A stretch of 64,000 nt of DNA from Leisingera sp. ANG59 (GTDB taxonomy: Bacteria > Pseudomonadota > Alphaproteobacteria > Rhodobacterales > Rhodobacteraceae), in contig NZ_WLCM01000002.1 of the NCBI RefSeq assembly GCF_013317235.1, positions 177,584-241,583 on the forward strand, written 5' to 3'. How positions within the stretch are numbered: the stretch's first letter is position 1; the number at the start of each line of letters is the position of its first letter. Made by a program: the position numbers and the translations under genes. The notes below the pieces were generated by a model. It did not search any database. It had not been told where the DNA came from and saw nothing but the letters and a program-made list of their open reading frames with translations. Shown here in pieces: positions 1-7,603 of this stretch.

Positions 1-519
1 CCCCCGCGCCGCCGACCGGGCAGAGGCGGCAAAGGGATTGTTGCGGCAGGCATCCAGAATGACGATGTTGATGCTGGCATTCGATGAATTCATCACCCGC
101 AGGAAGCTGTTCACATTGACCGCTTCCAAGTCGATCTCATCCTCGCTGGCGATGGCGGCGCTGACCGGCACCAGGTAGTTCTCGCCGTCCACCTGCACCC
201 CGTGCCCGGCATAATAGAACAGCCCGGCCTCCACCCCCTCGCCGCGCAGCCGCCGCCCGAACCGCAACAGCGCCTGCTTCATGCCGCCCAGATCCGCATC
301 CAGCAGCGTGGTCACCTCGAACCCCGCCCCCTCCAGCGCCGCGGCCATAACCCGCGCATCATTGCCGGGATTGGCCAGCGGCGCGGTATGGGCATAGTTC
401 GAATTGCCCACCACCAGCGCAATCCGCTCCCCCGCCCGGGCCGGAGCAATGGCGAGCGTCAGGAGCGCCAGCACCACCCCCGCCGCCGCGGTCCGGATCA
501 GCCAAATTCGATGCAGCAT
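1..519 (-). CDS. Caspase-family (peptidase C14) secreted protein, 3' end cut by window edge
   Basis: I translated the minus strand from the ATG at 519 to the window edge and obtained 173 residues without a stop. The first roughly 30 residues look like a signal peptide: a basic start, a hydrophobic stretch, then APARAG. The rest is a caspase p20 fold: strand motif ERIALVVGNSNY, the catalytic-histidine motif FYYAGHG, and the catalytic-cysteine motif VILDACRNNPF. A purine-rich AAGAGGCGGG lies just before the start. Bacterial proteins of this type (orthocaspases, often with C-terminal repeats or SPOR-like domains) are exported peptidases of mostly unknown substrate. The C-terminal half lies outside the window, so domain architecture cannot be judged. 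Confidence 0.85.
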   Translation of the reverse strand, partial: MLHRIWLIRTAAAGVVLALLTLAIAPARAGERIALVVGNSNYAHTAPLANPGNDARVMAAALEGAGFEVTTLLDADLGGMKQALLRFGRRLRGEGVEAGLFYYAGHGVQVDGENYLVPVSAAIASEDEIDLEAVNVNSFLRVMNSSNASINIVILDACRNNPFAASARSAARG

Positions 520-876
520 CCCGCCTCTTTCCCGTGGTTTGCAATCAAGGGCTTGCGGGTATCTAGGCAAAGGCGGCGGAAAAAATCAATTGGGGGCTGG
601 CTTGAGTTGGCCCCAGCAAGACAGGCCGCATGCGGCAGGGCTGCAGAAGCGGGAGTCTTTGGGGTAAGTTGTCTTGTCAGCAAGGTGTCCGTTTCGAGCC
701 CGAAATTGCGTTACCCTGGTCGGAACTCTTGGCTGCGGCAGCATGCTGGCTGGGAACGCCCTGCAGACATCTGTGCCGCACGTTCCTGATGTAAAAGCTG
801 CCCTTCCAGGAATTATCAAGGAAGGGCCGCTTCAGCTTCAGAGGTCACTTGGTCCGGGAAGAGATAGCAGAACCTG
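520..876. other. Intergenic region between caspase-like gene and amidohydrolase gene
   Basis: I see no convincing gene in these 357 bases. On the minus strand, TTGATT (584-589) and TAGATA (560-565) with 18 bp between them could be a weak promoter for the caspase-like gene. An imperfect hairpin with 11-base arms and one mismatch (797-807 with 820-830) lies beyond the stop of the amidohydrolase. It could terminate that gene, although it has no T-run. Confidence 0.3.
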
Positions 877-2214
877 TCACTCTATGTCGTTCTTGAAAAT
901 CTTGCCGTCCTTCATAATCAGGTCAAAGTTTTCGTGCGGGTCAGCAACGAGGTTGAGGTCTTCGAGCGGGTTGCCATCGACCAGGATCAGGTCCGCGTAA
1001 GCACCTTTTTCAATCACCCCAAGCGCGCCGACCTGATAGGGGTGCCGGGGGCCGGAAAGTTCAAGCAGCTCCGCGTTGACCGATGTGGCCATCTTCATCA
1101 CTTCGTAAGGCGTGAACCAGCGCTGAAGTTTCGCCAGGAAGGCCCCTTGCCGCTCCGCCAGGGCCGGATCGAACAGGATGTCGGTGCCGAAGGCGATCTT
1201 TACCCCGACTTCCTTGGCCTTGGTGTAGATCGTGTCCGTGCCATCGGTCACGGTGATCCATTTCTGCTGACTGCCCGGATCGTCGAAGGAAAACCCGTCC
1301 TCGTCGTCCAGCAGCGGCTGAATGCTGAGCCAGACATCGTTCTCCTTCATCATCTGAAGGGTTTCTTCGCTCATCAGAAAGCCATGTTCGATGGACTTTA
1401 TACCGGCTTTGATGGCCAGCTGAGCAGCCTCGTCAGTGAAAATGTGCGAAGCGACATAAGTGTTGTAAGTGTCCGCCACTTCAACGAAGGCTTCGAGCTC
1501 CTCCATGGTGTACTGGCGCACATCCAGCGGGTCGTAGACCGAGGAAACACCGCCCCCGCCCGAGATCTTGATCTGCGAGGCGCCCATCCGCATGACTTCC
1601 CTGGTGCGCTTGATGACCTCATCCACGCCATCGGCCATCGCCATCAGGCCGACACTGTACCAGTACCATTGGGAATCTGCCGGGTTCGTTGGCACTGCCT
1701 GGTAGGGGCGGTAGTCGAAATGCCCGCCGGTTTGGCCAATCGGCGGCCCGGACGGCAAAATCCGGGGGCCGGGAATTTCGCCCGCATCGATCATTTTCTT
1801 CGTGGCGAACGGGTTGCCACCCACGTCGCGCACGGTTGTGAAGCCGCGCATCAGCGTTGCCTCCGCCCCGATCGCGCCGCGGATTGCCACCTCCAGGATG
1901 TCGCCGGTGACCACAGTGCTTTGCGCGGCGCAGCAATAGGAGGTATGCCAATGCGCGTCGATCAGGCCGGGGATCATGGTGCGCCCGCCGCCATCGATGA
2001 CATGCCCGCCAGCTACAGTAAGCGGTTCGGTGGAAATCTCGGTAATCAGGTTACCGGCCACCACCACATTGGCGTTTTCAATCAGCGCTTCGTTTACGCC
2101 GTCAAAAATATTCACATTGGTAAAAAGGGTCGGAGTGCCGTCCTGAGATAGCGCGGGGGAAGACACAATAGCCAGAGTTAATGCGGCTAAAGACGCACGC
2201 AGTTGAAGTGACAT
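877..2214 (-). CDS. Secreted metal-dependent amidohydrolase (imidazolonepropionase-like)
   Basis: This is a TIM-barrel amidohydrolase of 445 residues with all the expected metal ligands: the HxH pair in DAHWHTSY (His88, His90), Lys216 in QIKISGGGG (the position carboxylated in binuclear enzymes), His257, His277 in IEHG and Asp345 in FGTD. Residues 1-23 (MSLQLRASLAALTLAIVSSP then ALS) form a signal peptide, so the enzyme is probably periplasmic. The family includes Xaa-Pro dipeptidases and imidazolone- or organophosphate-type hydrolases, and the substrate cannot be read from sequence. I chose the ATG that begins the signal peptide. An ATG 15 bases upstream (2229), preceded by AAGGTG, is a reasonable alternative. 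The frame stays open to 2340, but that extension is not protein-like. Confidence 0.85.
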   Translation of the reverse strand: MSLQLRASLAALTLAIVSSPALSQDGTPTLFTNVNIFDGVNEALIENANVVVAGNLITEISTEPLTVAGGHVIDGGGRTMIPGLIDAHWHTSYCCAAQSTVVTGDILEVAIRGAIGAEATLMRGFTTVRDVGGNPFATKKMIDAGEIPGPRILPSGPPIGQTGGHFDYRPYQAVPTNPADSQWYWYSVGLMAMADGVDEVIKRTREVMRMGASQIKISGGGGVSSVYDPLDVRQYTMEELEAFVEVADTYNTYVASHIFTDEAAQLAIKAGIKSIEHGFLMSEETLQMMKENDVWLSIQPLLDDEDGFSFDDPGSQQKWITVTDGTDTIYTKAKEVGVKIAFGTDILFDPALAERQGAFLAKLQRWFTPYEVMKMATSVNAELLELSGPRHPYQVGALGVIEKGAYADLILVDGNPLEDLNLVADPHENFDLIMKDGKIFKNDIE

Positions 2215-2274
2215 CTCGAAAAGTCCCATGAATCTATTAAACACCTTAAGCATCGCAGAGGGTACGCAGCCAAT

Positions 2275-2290
2275 CAACTCAGTTGAGTTG
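2275..2290. promoter_or_regulatory. 16-bp palindrome, candidate operator upstream of amidohydrolase
   Basis: CAACTCA-GT-TGAGTTG has perfect 7-base arms around a 2-base spacer. It lies about 60 bases upstream of the amidohydrolase start in the gap to the BrnA-like gene. Its size and placement fit a dimeric repressor site. No regulator gene is adjacent. Confidence 0.4.
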
Positions 2291-2402
2291 TTAGCAGCTT
2301 GGCAAATACTCTCACGACACCACGCAGGGAACCAGCCCACGGCAGCATTGAAATCTGCCGCCGCACTTCAATTAGCTTTCTGCGACTTACTGCCTCGGCC
2401 CC

Positions 2403-2765
2403 TTACTCCCCTACCCTGCGCCGCTGCAGGTCCTGCTGCAGTTCACGGGCGCGCAGGCCAATGCGCAGGATGGTGTTGTCCTTGTCATGGGCCTGAATAT
2501 GCCCCGCCAGCAGTGCCAGCCAGTAGATCCGCAGCACGGAGTTGATGCGGCGGCTGTAGTTCGGGCCCAGTTTACGAAACCATTTCACCATGTCCTCATC
2601 CAGCCGGATCGTCACCCGGGTCTTCGGCTTGTCGATCCGCTCCCAGCTCAGGATGCCGTCCCAGTCGTCCGGCAGGCTCTTGTCCAGCCAGTCGCGGCGC
2701 AAGTTCTGCTGCAACTCATCAAGTTCCAGCTGCATTTCATTGTCATAGTATCGCTTGCTGGGCAT
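2403..2765 (-). CDS. BrnA-like small DNA-binding protein (possible antitoxin or orphan regulator)
   Basis: This is a 120-residue protein. Its centre, KTRVTIRLDEDMVKWFRKLG followed by an RRINSVLRIYWLA helix, matches the pattern of the BrnA/COG3514 family: a ribbon strand (TIRLDEDMVKWF) followed by a helix ending in a short hydrophobic tail. BrnA proteins are ribbon-helix-helix antitoxins paired with the RNase BrnT. No BrnT-like gene is next to it, so it is either an orphan antitoxin or a stand-alone regulator. The start at 2765 has GGGAGAG four bases upstream. The frame stays open further upstream (to 2909) but codes low-complexity sequence. The C-terminus is rich in Arg and Gln. Confidence 0.65.
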   Translation of the reverse strand: MPSKRYYDNEMQLELDELQQNLRRDWLDKSLPDDWDGILSWERIDKPKTRVTIRLDEDMVKWFRKLGPNYSRRINSVLRIYWLALLAGHIQAHDKDNTILRIGLRARELQQDLQRRRVGE

Positions 2766-2918
2766 CGGTCTCTCCCGTGGCGGCGGCGGTTTGCGGCGCG
2801 GGGCGGCACTCCCGCGCTGATCCCCACCCTGCCCCGATCCGGTTAATTCCGTGCCAGCGGTGCGTACGGTGCTTGCGCAACACCCGCGGCAGGCCTCTGC
2901 CCCCGCCATCCGGCATCA

Positions 2919-2965
2919 GGGGGTGCACAAGGGGTGTACAGGGGGTGCACGCCTGGCACCCACGC
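2919..2965 (+). repeat. Array A: three 11-bp GTGCAC-type repeats plus inverted half-site
   Basis: Three direct units lie end to end: GGGTGCACAAG (2921-2931), GGGTGTACAGG (2932-2942) and GGGTGCACGCC (2943-2953). They are followed by TGGCACCCACGC. The last unit and this tail also form an inverted repeat, GGGTGC-N7-GCACCC. The 11-base period places each GTGCAC palindrome on the same face of the helix. The array sits just 3' of the histidine kinase stop codon. A near-identical array occurs at 54917-54959. Confidence 0.7.
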
Positions 2966-2969
2966 TTTT

Positions 2970-4583
2970 TCAGGCCTGTTTTCCCTGCCGCAGGATCCGG
3001 GCCAGCAGCTCATTCTTGCGGAAGGGCTTGGACAGGAAATCATTCATCCCGGCCGCCAGGCAGGCCTCGACATCGCTGGGCTGGGCATTGGCGGTCAGCG
3101 CGACGATGGGGCATTCCGGCAGCCCGGCCTCCCGTTCATGCGTGCGGATCCGGCGGGTGGCGTCCAGCCCGCCCAGAACCGGCATCGACAGGTCCATCAG
3201 GATCAGGTCCGCGCCCTCGGACTCGAACAGCTCCACCGCGATCTGGCCGGTTCCGGCAAACCGCAAATCGGCGCCGGTGGACTTCAGCATTTTCCGGACC
3301 AGCAGCTGGTTGGTCCGGTTGTCTTCGGCAACCAGGATGCGCATGCCCTTGAGCGCCTCCGGCGGCAGCTCCGGCCCCGGCAGGCCGGGTGCTGTGCTCA
3401 CCGCCTGCCGGCTGCCCAGGACCTCCGGCGTGTCCCCGCCGCCCGGGCCGGCCTCCCCCGGTTGCGGCAGGTTCAGGCCGACGGTGAACACCGATCCTTC
3501 GCCGGGAACAGAGGCGGCCGTGACCGTGCCCCCCATCCGCTCCGCCAGCGCCCGGGTGATTGCCAGGCCCAGGCCCGTGCCCTCGATCACGCGGGCCGTC
3601 TTGCGGTCAACCTGTTCAAAAGCCGAGAAAATCCAGTCCATCTGCGAGGGCTCGATCCCGATGCCGGAATCGGCAACCTGAATGCGCAGAGGCAGTTTCG
3701 CGGCCCCGGGGTCATAGGCGGCCCGGATGGTCACATGGCCGGCCTCCGTGAACTTGATCGCGTTGCCCAGCAGGTTCATCAGGATCTGGCGGATCTTGCT
3801 GGCGTCGCCCACGAATTCATGCGGCACGTCTTCGGGGTAGTCGATGCGCAGGTCGATCCCCTTGTAGGCGGCCCTGGCCCACAGCAGGGTTCCCACGTCC
3901 TGAACCACGTCCCGCAACGAAAACGGCGCATCGTGCAAGGCGATCTTGTCGGCCTGGATCCTGGAGAAATCGAGCACATCGTTGATAACCGTCAGCAAGG
4001 CGGTTGCAGAGTTGAAGATCGTGTCGGCAAACACCTGCTGCTGTTCGTCCAGATCCGTTTCCTTCAGCAACTCGCACATGCCGATGATGCCATTCATCGG
4101 CGTCCTGATTTCATGGCTCATATTGGCCAGGAACCGCTCCTTGGCCTGGCTGGCCTCCTCGGCCTTGTCCAGCGCCATCCGGGTGAGCTCCAGCGCCTCG
4201 TCGCGTTCCCGTTCCGAGGTGATGTCAGCGGAAGAGCCGACGAGATAGGCCAGGCGCCCGCCCGAGTCGAACACGGGCCGGAGCGTGGTGCTGAGGTATT
4301 TCGCCTTGTGCTCTGTGGGCAGAACGATGTCATAGGTCGCTTCTTTGCCGCTGCTGATAACGCCCAGGTGGTGGTTCAAAGCGCGGCGGCCAATTGTTCC
4401 GCCGTAGAGCTCAAGCGCCGTCTTGCCGGCATAATCGCTGTGCTCGAACTCAGTGGCTTCCCGCGCCTTGGTGTTCATGGCGACATAGCGCGGCTGCCCG
4501 TCGTCGCCTACCTTCAGAACGATCACGGCGAGCTCGACGGCGTCAAGGATGCCAAAATGATCTGAGAATTCATCCTGCTGCAC
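2970..4583 (-). CDS. PAS-domain hybrid sensor histidine kinase with receiver domain
   Basis: This is a 537-residue soluble hybrid kinase. A PAS domain covers about residues 12-125. The HisKA helix holds the phospho-accepting His157 in MSHEIRTPMNG. The ATPase domain follows, with the N box LLGNAIKFTEAG (271-282), the G1 box DSGIGIEPSQ (305-314) and GTGLGLAITR (335-344). After a Gly/Pro-rich linker (375-410), a receiver domain carries ILVAEDN, the acceptor Asp464 in LILMDLSMP and Lys519 in LSKP. I see no membrane segment, so it senses a cytoplasmic cue. The start is GTG, supported by AGGAA seven bases upstream; no in-frame ATG is close. No cognate output regulator is adjacent, so it is an orphan. 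Confidence 0.93.
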   Translation of the reverse strand: MQQDEFSDHFGILDAVELAVIVLKVGDDGQPRYVAMNTKAREATEFEHSDYAGKTALELYGGTIGRRALNHHLGVISSGKEATYDIVLPTEHKAKYLSTTLRPVFDSGGRLAYLVGSSADITSERERDEALELTRMALDKAEEASQAKERFLANMSHEIRTPMNGIIGMCELLKETDLDEQQQVFADTIFNSATALLTVINDVLDFSRIQADKIALHDAPFSLRDVVQDVGTLLWARAAYKGIDLRIDYPEDVPHEFVGDASKIRQILMNLLGNAIKFTEAGHVTIRAAYDPGAAKLPLRIQVADSGIGIEPSQMDWIFSAFEQVDRKTARVIEGTGLGLAITRALAERMGGTVTAASVPGEGSVFTVGLNLPQPGEAGPGGGDTPEVLGSRQAVSTAPGLPGPELPPEALKGMRILVAEDNRTNQLLVRKMLKSTGADLRFAGTGQIAVELFESEGADLILMDLSMPVLGGLDATRRIRTHEREAGLPECPIVALTANAQPSDVEACLAAGMNDFLSKPFRKNELLARILRQGKQA

Positions 4584-4617
4584 GTATCGTTCCTGAAAAC
4601 GGGAGAGACCTTGAAAT

Positions 4618-4652
4618 CCTGTAACACAGAGTTGCCGCGCAAGTGTTACAGG
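4618..4652. promoter_or_regulatory. 35-bp perfect inverted repeat between divergent kinase and prfC
   Basis: CCTGTAACAC (4618-4627) and GTGTTACAGG (4643-4652) are exact reverse complements separated by 15 bases. The element lies in the only intergenic gap between the divergent histidine kinase and prfC. It is about 35 bases from the kinase start and 120 bases from the prfC start. It could be an operator for either gene, or form an RNA hairpin in the prfC leader. Confidence 0.5.
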
Positions 4653-4771
4653 AAAAGCGTTGGCGAATTATAGGCAAAAAATTCTATGCCTTTGCGGAGT
4701 GCCCTTGCAATGCAGGCCCCGGCGCTCCGTTTTCCTTGCCTCTGCCGCGGTTTGTGGCTACAGCCTCCGGC

Positions 4772-6379
4772 ATGTTGGACACCGCTGCAAACCGCCCCGA
4801 ACTGCCTGCCGAAATCGCGCGGCGCCGGACTTTTGCGATCATCTCGCACCCGGACGCCGGCAAGACCACGCTGACTGAAAAGTTCCTGCTATACGGCGGT
4901 GCTATTCAGATGGCCGGACAGGTGCGCGCCAAGGGCGAGGCGCGGCGCACGCGGTCGGACTTCATGCAGATGGAGAAGGACCGCGGCATCTCTGTCTCGG
5001 CCTCCGCAATGTCTTTTGATTTCAGCGGCTTCCGATTCAATCTGGTGGACACGCCCGGCCACTCGGACTTTTCCGAGGACACCTACCGCACGCTGACGGC
5101 GGTGGATGCGGCGGTGATGGTGATCGACGGCGCAAAGGGTGTGGAAAGCCAGACCCAGAAGCTGTTCGAGGTCTGCCGTCTGCGCGACCTGCCGATCCTG
5201 ACCTTCTGTAACAAGATGGACCGCGAGAGCCGGGACACCTTCGAGATCATCGACGAAATCCAGGAGATGCTGGCGATCGACGTGACCCCGGCCAGCTGGC
5301 CCATCGGCGTCGGCCGCGACTTCATCGGCTGCTATGACATGCTGCGCGACCGGCTGGAACTGATGGACCGCGCGGACCGCAACAAAGTGGCGGAAAGCAT
5401 CGCGATCGAGGGTTTGGACGACCCCAAGCTGGCCGAGCACGTGCCTGCGCATCTGCTGGACAAGCTGCTGGAAGAGGTCGAGATGGCGCGCGAGCTGCTG
5501 CCCAGCTTGGACCCGCAGTCGGTGCTCGAAGGCCACATGACCCCGATCTGGTTCGGCTCCGCCATCAACTCCTTCGGCGTCAAGGAGCTTATGGACGGCA
5601 TCGGCAGCTACGGCCCCGAGCCGCAGCCTCAGTCGGCCGAGCCGCGCCAGGTGAGCCCGGACGAGAAGAAGGTTGCGGGCTTTGTGTTCAAGGTTCAGGC
5701 CAACATGGACCCCAAGCACCGCGACCGGGTGGCATTCGTGCGGATGGCATCGGGCCACTTCAAGCGCGGCATGAAGCTGACCCATGTGCGCACCAAGAAG
5801 CCGATGGCGGTGTCGAACCCGGTGCTGTTCCTGGCCTCAGACCGGGAACTGGCCGAAGAAGCCTGGGCCGGCGATATCATCGGCATCCCGAACCATGGCC
5901 AGCTGCGCATCGGCGACACGCTGACCGAGGGCGAGGCGATCCGGGTGACCGGCATCCCGTCCTTTGCGCCGGAACTTTTGCAGGGTGTGCGCGCGGGCGA
6001 CCCGATGAAGGCCAAGCACCTGGAAAAGGCGCTGATGCAGTTTGCCGAGGAAGGCGCCGCCAAGGTGTTCAAACCCTCGATCGGCTCCGGCTTCATCGTC
6101 GGCGTGGTCGGTCAGCTGCAATTCGAAGTGCTCGCCAGCCGCATCGAGATGGAATACGGCCTGCCGGTGCGGTTCGAGGCAAGCCAGTTCACCTCGGCCC
6201 GCTGGGTCAGCGGTGACAAGGCAGCGGTGGACAAGTTCATCAACGCCAACAAGCAGCACATCGCCCATGACCACGACGGCGACATCGTATATCTGACCCG
6301 CCTGCAATGGGACATCGACCGGGTGGTGCGCGATTATCCGGACTTGAATCTGACCGCGACCAAGGAAATGATGGTTTGA
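4772..6379 (+). CDS. prfC: Peptide chain release factor 3
   Basis: RF3 is the GTPase that recycles RF1 and RF2 from the ribosome after termination. The 535-residue product has the G1 motif HPDAGKTT (26-33), switch II DTPGHSDF (93-100) and G4 NKMD (147-150). The RF3-type region RTRSDFMQMEKDRGISVSAS and the C-terminal QLQFEVLASR block, which distinguish RF3 from EF-G, are also present. Its length is close to the usual 525-530 residues. I chose the ATG at 4772 because conserved homology begins about 12 residues later. The frame extends upstream to 4643, but that part encodes unconserved sequence overlapping the inverted repeat. The ribosome-binding site is weak. Confidence 0.96.
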   Translation: MLDTAANRPELPAEIARRRTFAIISHPDAGKTTLTEKFLLYGGAIQMAGQVRAKGEARRTRSDFMQMEKDRGISVSASAMSFDFSGFRFNLVDTPGHSDFSEDTYRTLTAVDAAVMVIDGAKGVESQTQKLFEVCRLRDLPILTFCNKMDRESRDTFEIIDEIQEMLAIDVTPASWPIGVGRDFIGCYDMLRDRLELMDRADRNKVAESIAIEGLDDPKLAEHVPAHLLDKLLEEVEMARELLPSLDPQSVLEGHMTPIWFGSAINSFGVKELMDGIGSYGPEPQPQSAEPRQVSPDEKKVAGFVFKVQANMDPKHRDRVAFVRMASGHFKRGMKLTHVRTKKPMAVSNPVLFLASDRELAEEAWAGDIIGIPNHGQLRIGDTLTEGEAIRVTGIPSFAPELLQGVRAGDPMKAKHLEKALMQFAEEGAAKVFKPSIGSGFIVGVVGQLQFEVLASRIEMEYGLPVRFEASQFTSARWVSGDKAAVDKFINANKQHIAHDHDGDIVYLTRLQWDIDRVVRDYPDLNLTATKEMMV

Positions 6380-6381
6380 AG

Positions 6382-6410
6382 AAACGCCCGGTCCGACCGG
6401 GCGTTTTTCT
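6382..6410 (+). terminator. Rho-independent terminator of prfC
   Basis: An 11-base perfect stem (6382-6392 with 6396-6406; AAACGCCCGGT/ACCGGGCGTTT) around a 3-base loop is followed by more T residues. It starts three bases after the prfC stop. Confidence 0.92.
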
Positions 6411-6478
6411 TTGCGGGGCTTGCACTTTACCCTGCCCGCGGAAAGGGTTGTGAAAAACAGCAGGGTAAGAGGCAGGCA

Positions 6479-7420
6479 ATGGCGGATCAGGGCGTCAAAT
6501 GGGGCATCGTCAGCAGCATAAAGGCGGACGCCGAAACGATTTTGAACTTTGCCGCGTACCATCTGGACCTGGGCGCACACCGGCTGCACATCTACCTGGA
6601 TGAACCGAATGCCGAAGCCTATGCGCAGCTGAAGCAGCACCCCAAAGTGCGGGTCACGGTGTGCGACGGCAGCTATTGGCAGAAACGCTGCGGCTACCGG
6701 CCAGCCAAACACCAAATACGCCAGATACAGAATTCCGCCCATGCCTATCAGCGGATCCAGACCGATTGGATCGCCCATATCGATGTGGACGAGTTTCTCT
6801 GGCCCGCTAAGGACCTAGGGCAAATGCTCGCCACCCTGCCCTCCAGCTCTTTGGGCGCCAAGATACGCCCGATTGAAGCGCTGGCGGGACATGACGGCCA
6901 ATTCAAGGCGATGATTCCAAGGGGGCCGGACCGTGAGACAGAGGTGCGCACCGTCTACCCGGCATTCGGAGGGTTCTTGAGGGGCGGTTTCCTCAGCCAC
7001 ACAGCCGGCAAGATCATTGCCAGGACGGGCGTGCCGCAGGCGGAGGTGCGCATTCACAGTATGTATTTGGCAGGCAAAAGGATCAAAGTGTCCACCGCTC
7101 TGGAGGAAGTTGACCTTTGCCATTGCCATGCTCTGAGCTGGGAACAGTGGCAAACCACCTACCAGTACCGGTTGCAGCACGGCTCGTACCGGCCGGGATT
7201 GAAGCCTGGGTATTCGCGGCTGTTCGGCGGATTGAACTCACATGAGCTTCTGTCGCTGATCGAAGAGGAGCACGGACAAGACGGTCTGCGCAGCTTCTTT
7301 GATGAGGTCAGCGCCCGGGACCCGGCGGTCTACCGTAAGCTGCAGGAGCGCGGGCTGGTGCGGAATCGCCCTCTCGGCCTGGAGGAGAAACGGCAAAAAC
7401 ACTTCCCCGGTTTCGGCTGA
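6479..7420 (+). CDS. Glycosyltransferase family 2-like protein
   Basis: This 313-residue protein begins with a GT-A type fold (WGIVSSIKADAETILNFAAYH) and contains the metal- and nucleotide-sugar-binding motif HIDVDEFLWP (Asp102, Asp104). Proteins of this class (the Glyco_tranf_2_4 group) are common in Roseobacters and act on envelope or exopolysaccharide substrates; the acceptor is unknown. There is no signal peptide or membrane span, so it is cytoplasmic. AAGAGGCAGG precedes the ATG. It stands alone between the prfC terminator and the helicase leader, in the same direction. Confidence 0.82.
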   Translation: MADQGVKWGIVSSIKADAETILNFAAYHLDLGAHRLHIYLDEPNAEAYAQLKQHPKVRVTVCDGSYWQKRCGYRPAKHQIRQIQNSAHAYQRIQTDWIAHIDVDEFLWPAKDLGQMLATLPSSSLGAKIRPIEALAGHDGQFKAMIPRGPDRETEVRTVYPAFGGFLRGGFLSHTAGKIIARTGVPQAEVRIHSMYLAGKRIKVSTALEEVDLCHCHALSWEQWQTTYQYRLQHGSYRPGLKPGYSRLFGGLNSHELLSLIEEEHGQDGLRSFFDEVSARDPAVYRKLQERGLVRNRPLGLEEKRQKHFPGFG

Positions 7421-7603
7421 TTTGTTTCCATTTTGCCGATCCCGGCGATGAAAACCCTGCAAAATCCAGCATTAATTGACCTGCGCATGGGATTTTGCTA
7501 TGCCCCGCGACGAGCCGGCAGCTGCCACACCGCATGACCTTTTGCGGAGCCGGCTGCAACACACACGCGCGGGCCAGGTCAGTGTCCGCAATGACGGATG
7601 CAT
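7421..7603 (+). promoter_or_regulatory. Structured intergenic leader of the DEAD-box helicase gene
   Basis: The 183 bases before the helicase hold two self-complementary elements. The first is GCAAAATCC (7459-7467) with GGATTTTGC (7490-7498), nine perfect pairs around a 22-base loop. Further on, AGCCGGC pairs with GCCGGCT, enclosing a CCGCA/TGCGG hairpin. This could be a cold- or helicase-responsive 5' UTR, as is known for some DEAD-box genes. That role is inferred from structure and position only. Confidence 0.35.

Noticed and set aside
520..876. Several short overlapping frames in the first intergenic region
   Set aside because: They lack ribosome-binding sites and protein-like composition and overlap each other on both strands.
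2919..2965. Array A considered as a CRISPR or plasmid-type iteron origin
   Set aside because: There are no spacers, and no replication initiator gene or AT-rich unwinding region is nearby. The same array recurs 52 kb away.
2934..4565. 543-residue plus-strand frame opposite the histidine kinase
   Set aside because: The kinase on the minus strand has all catalytic motifs. The plus-strand product is low-complexity and would start inside repeat array A.
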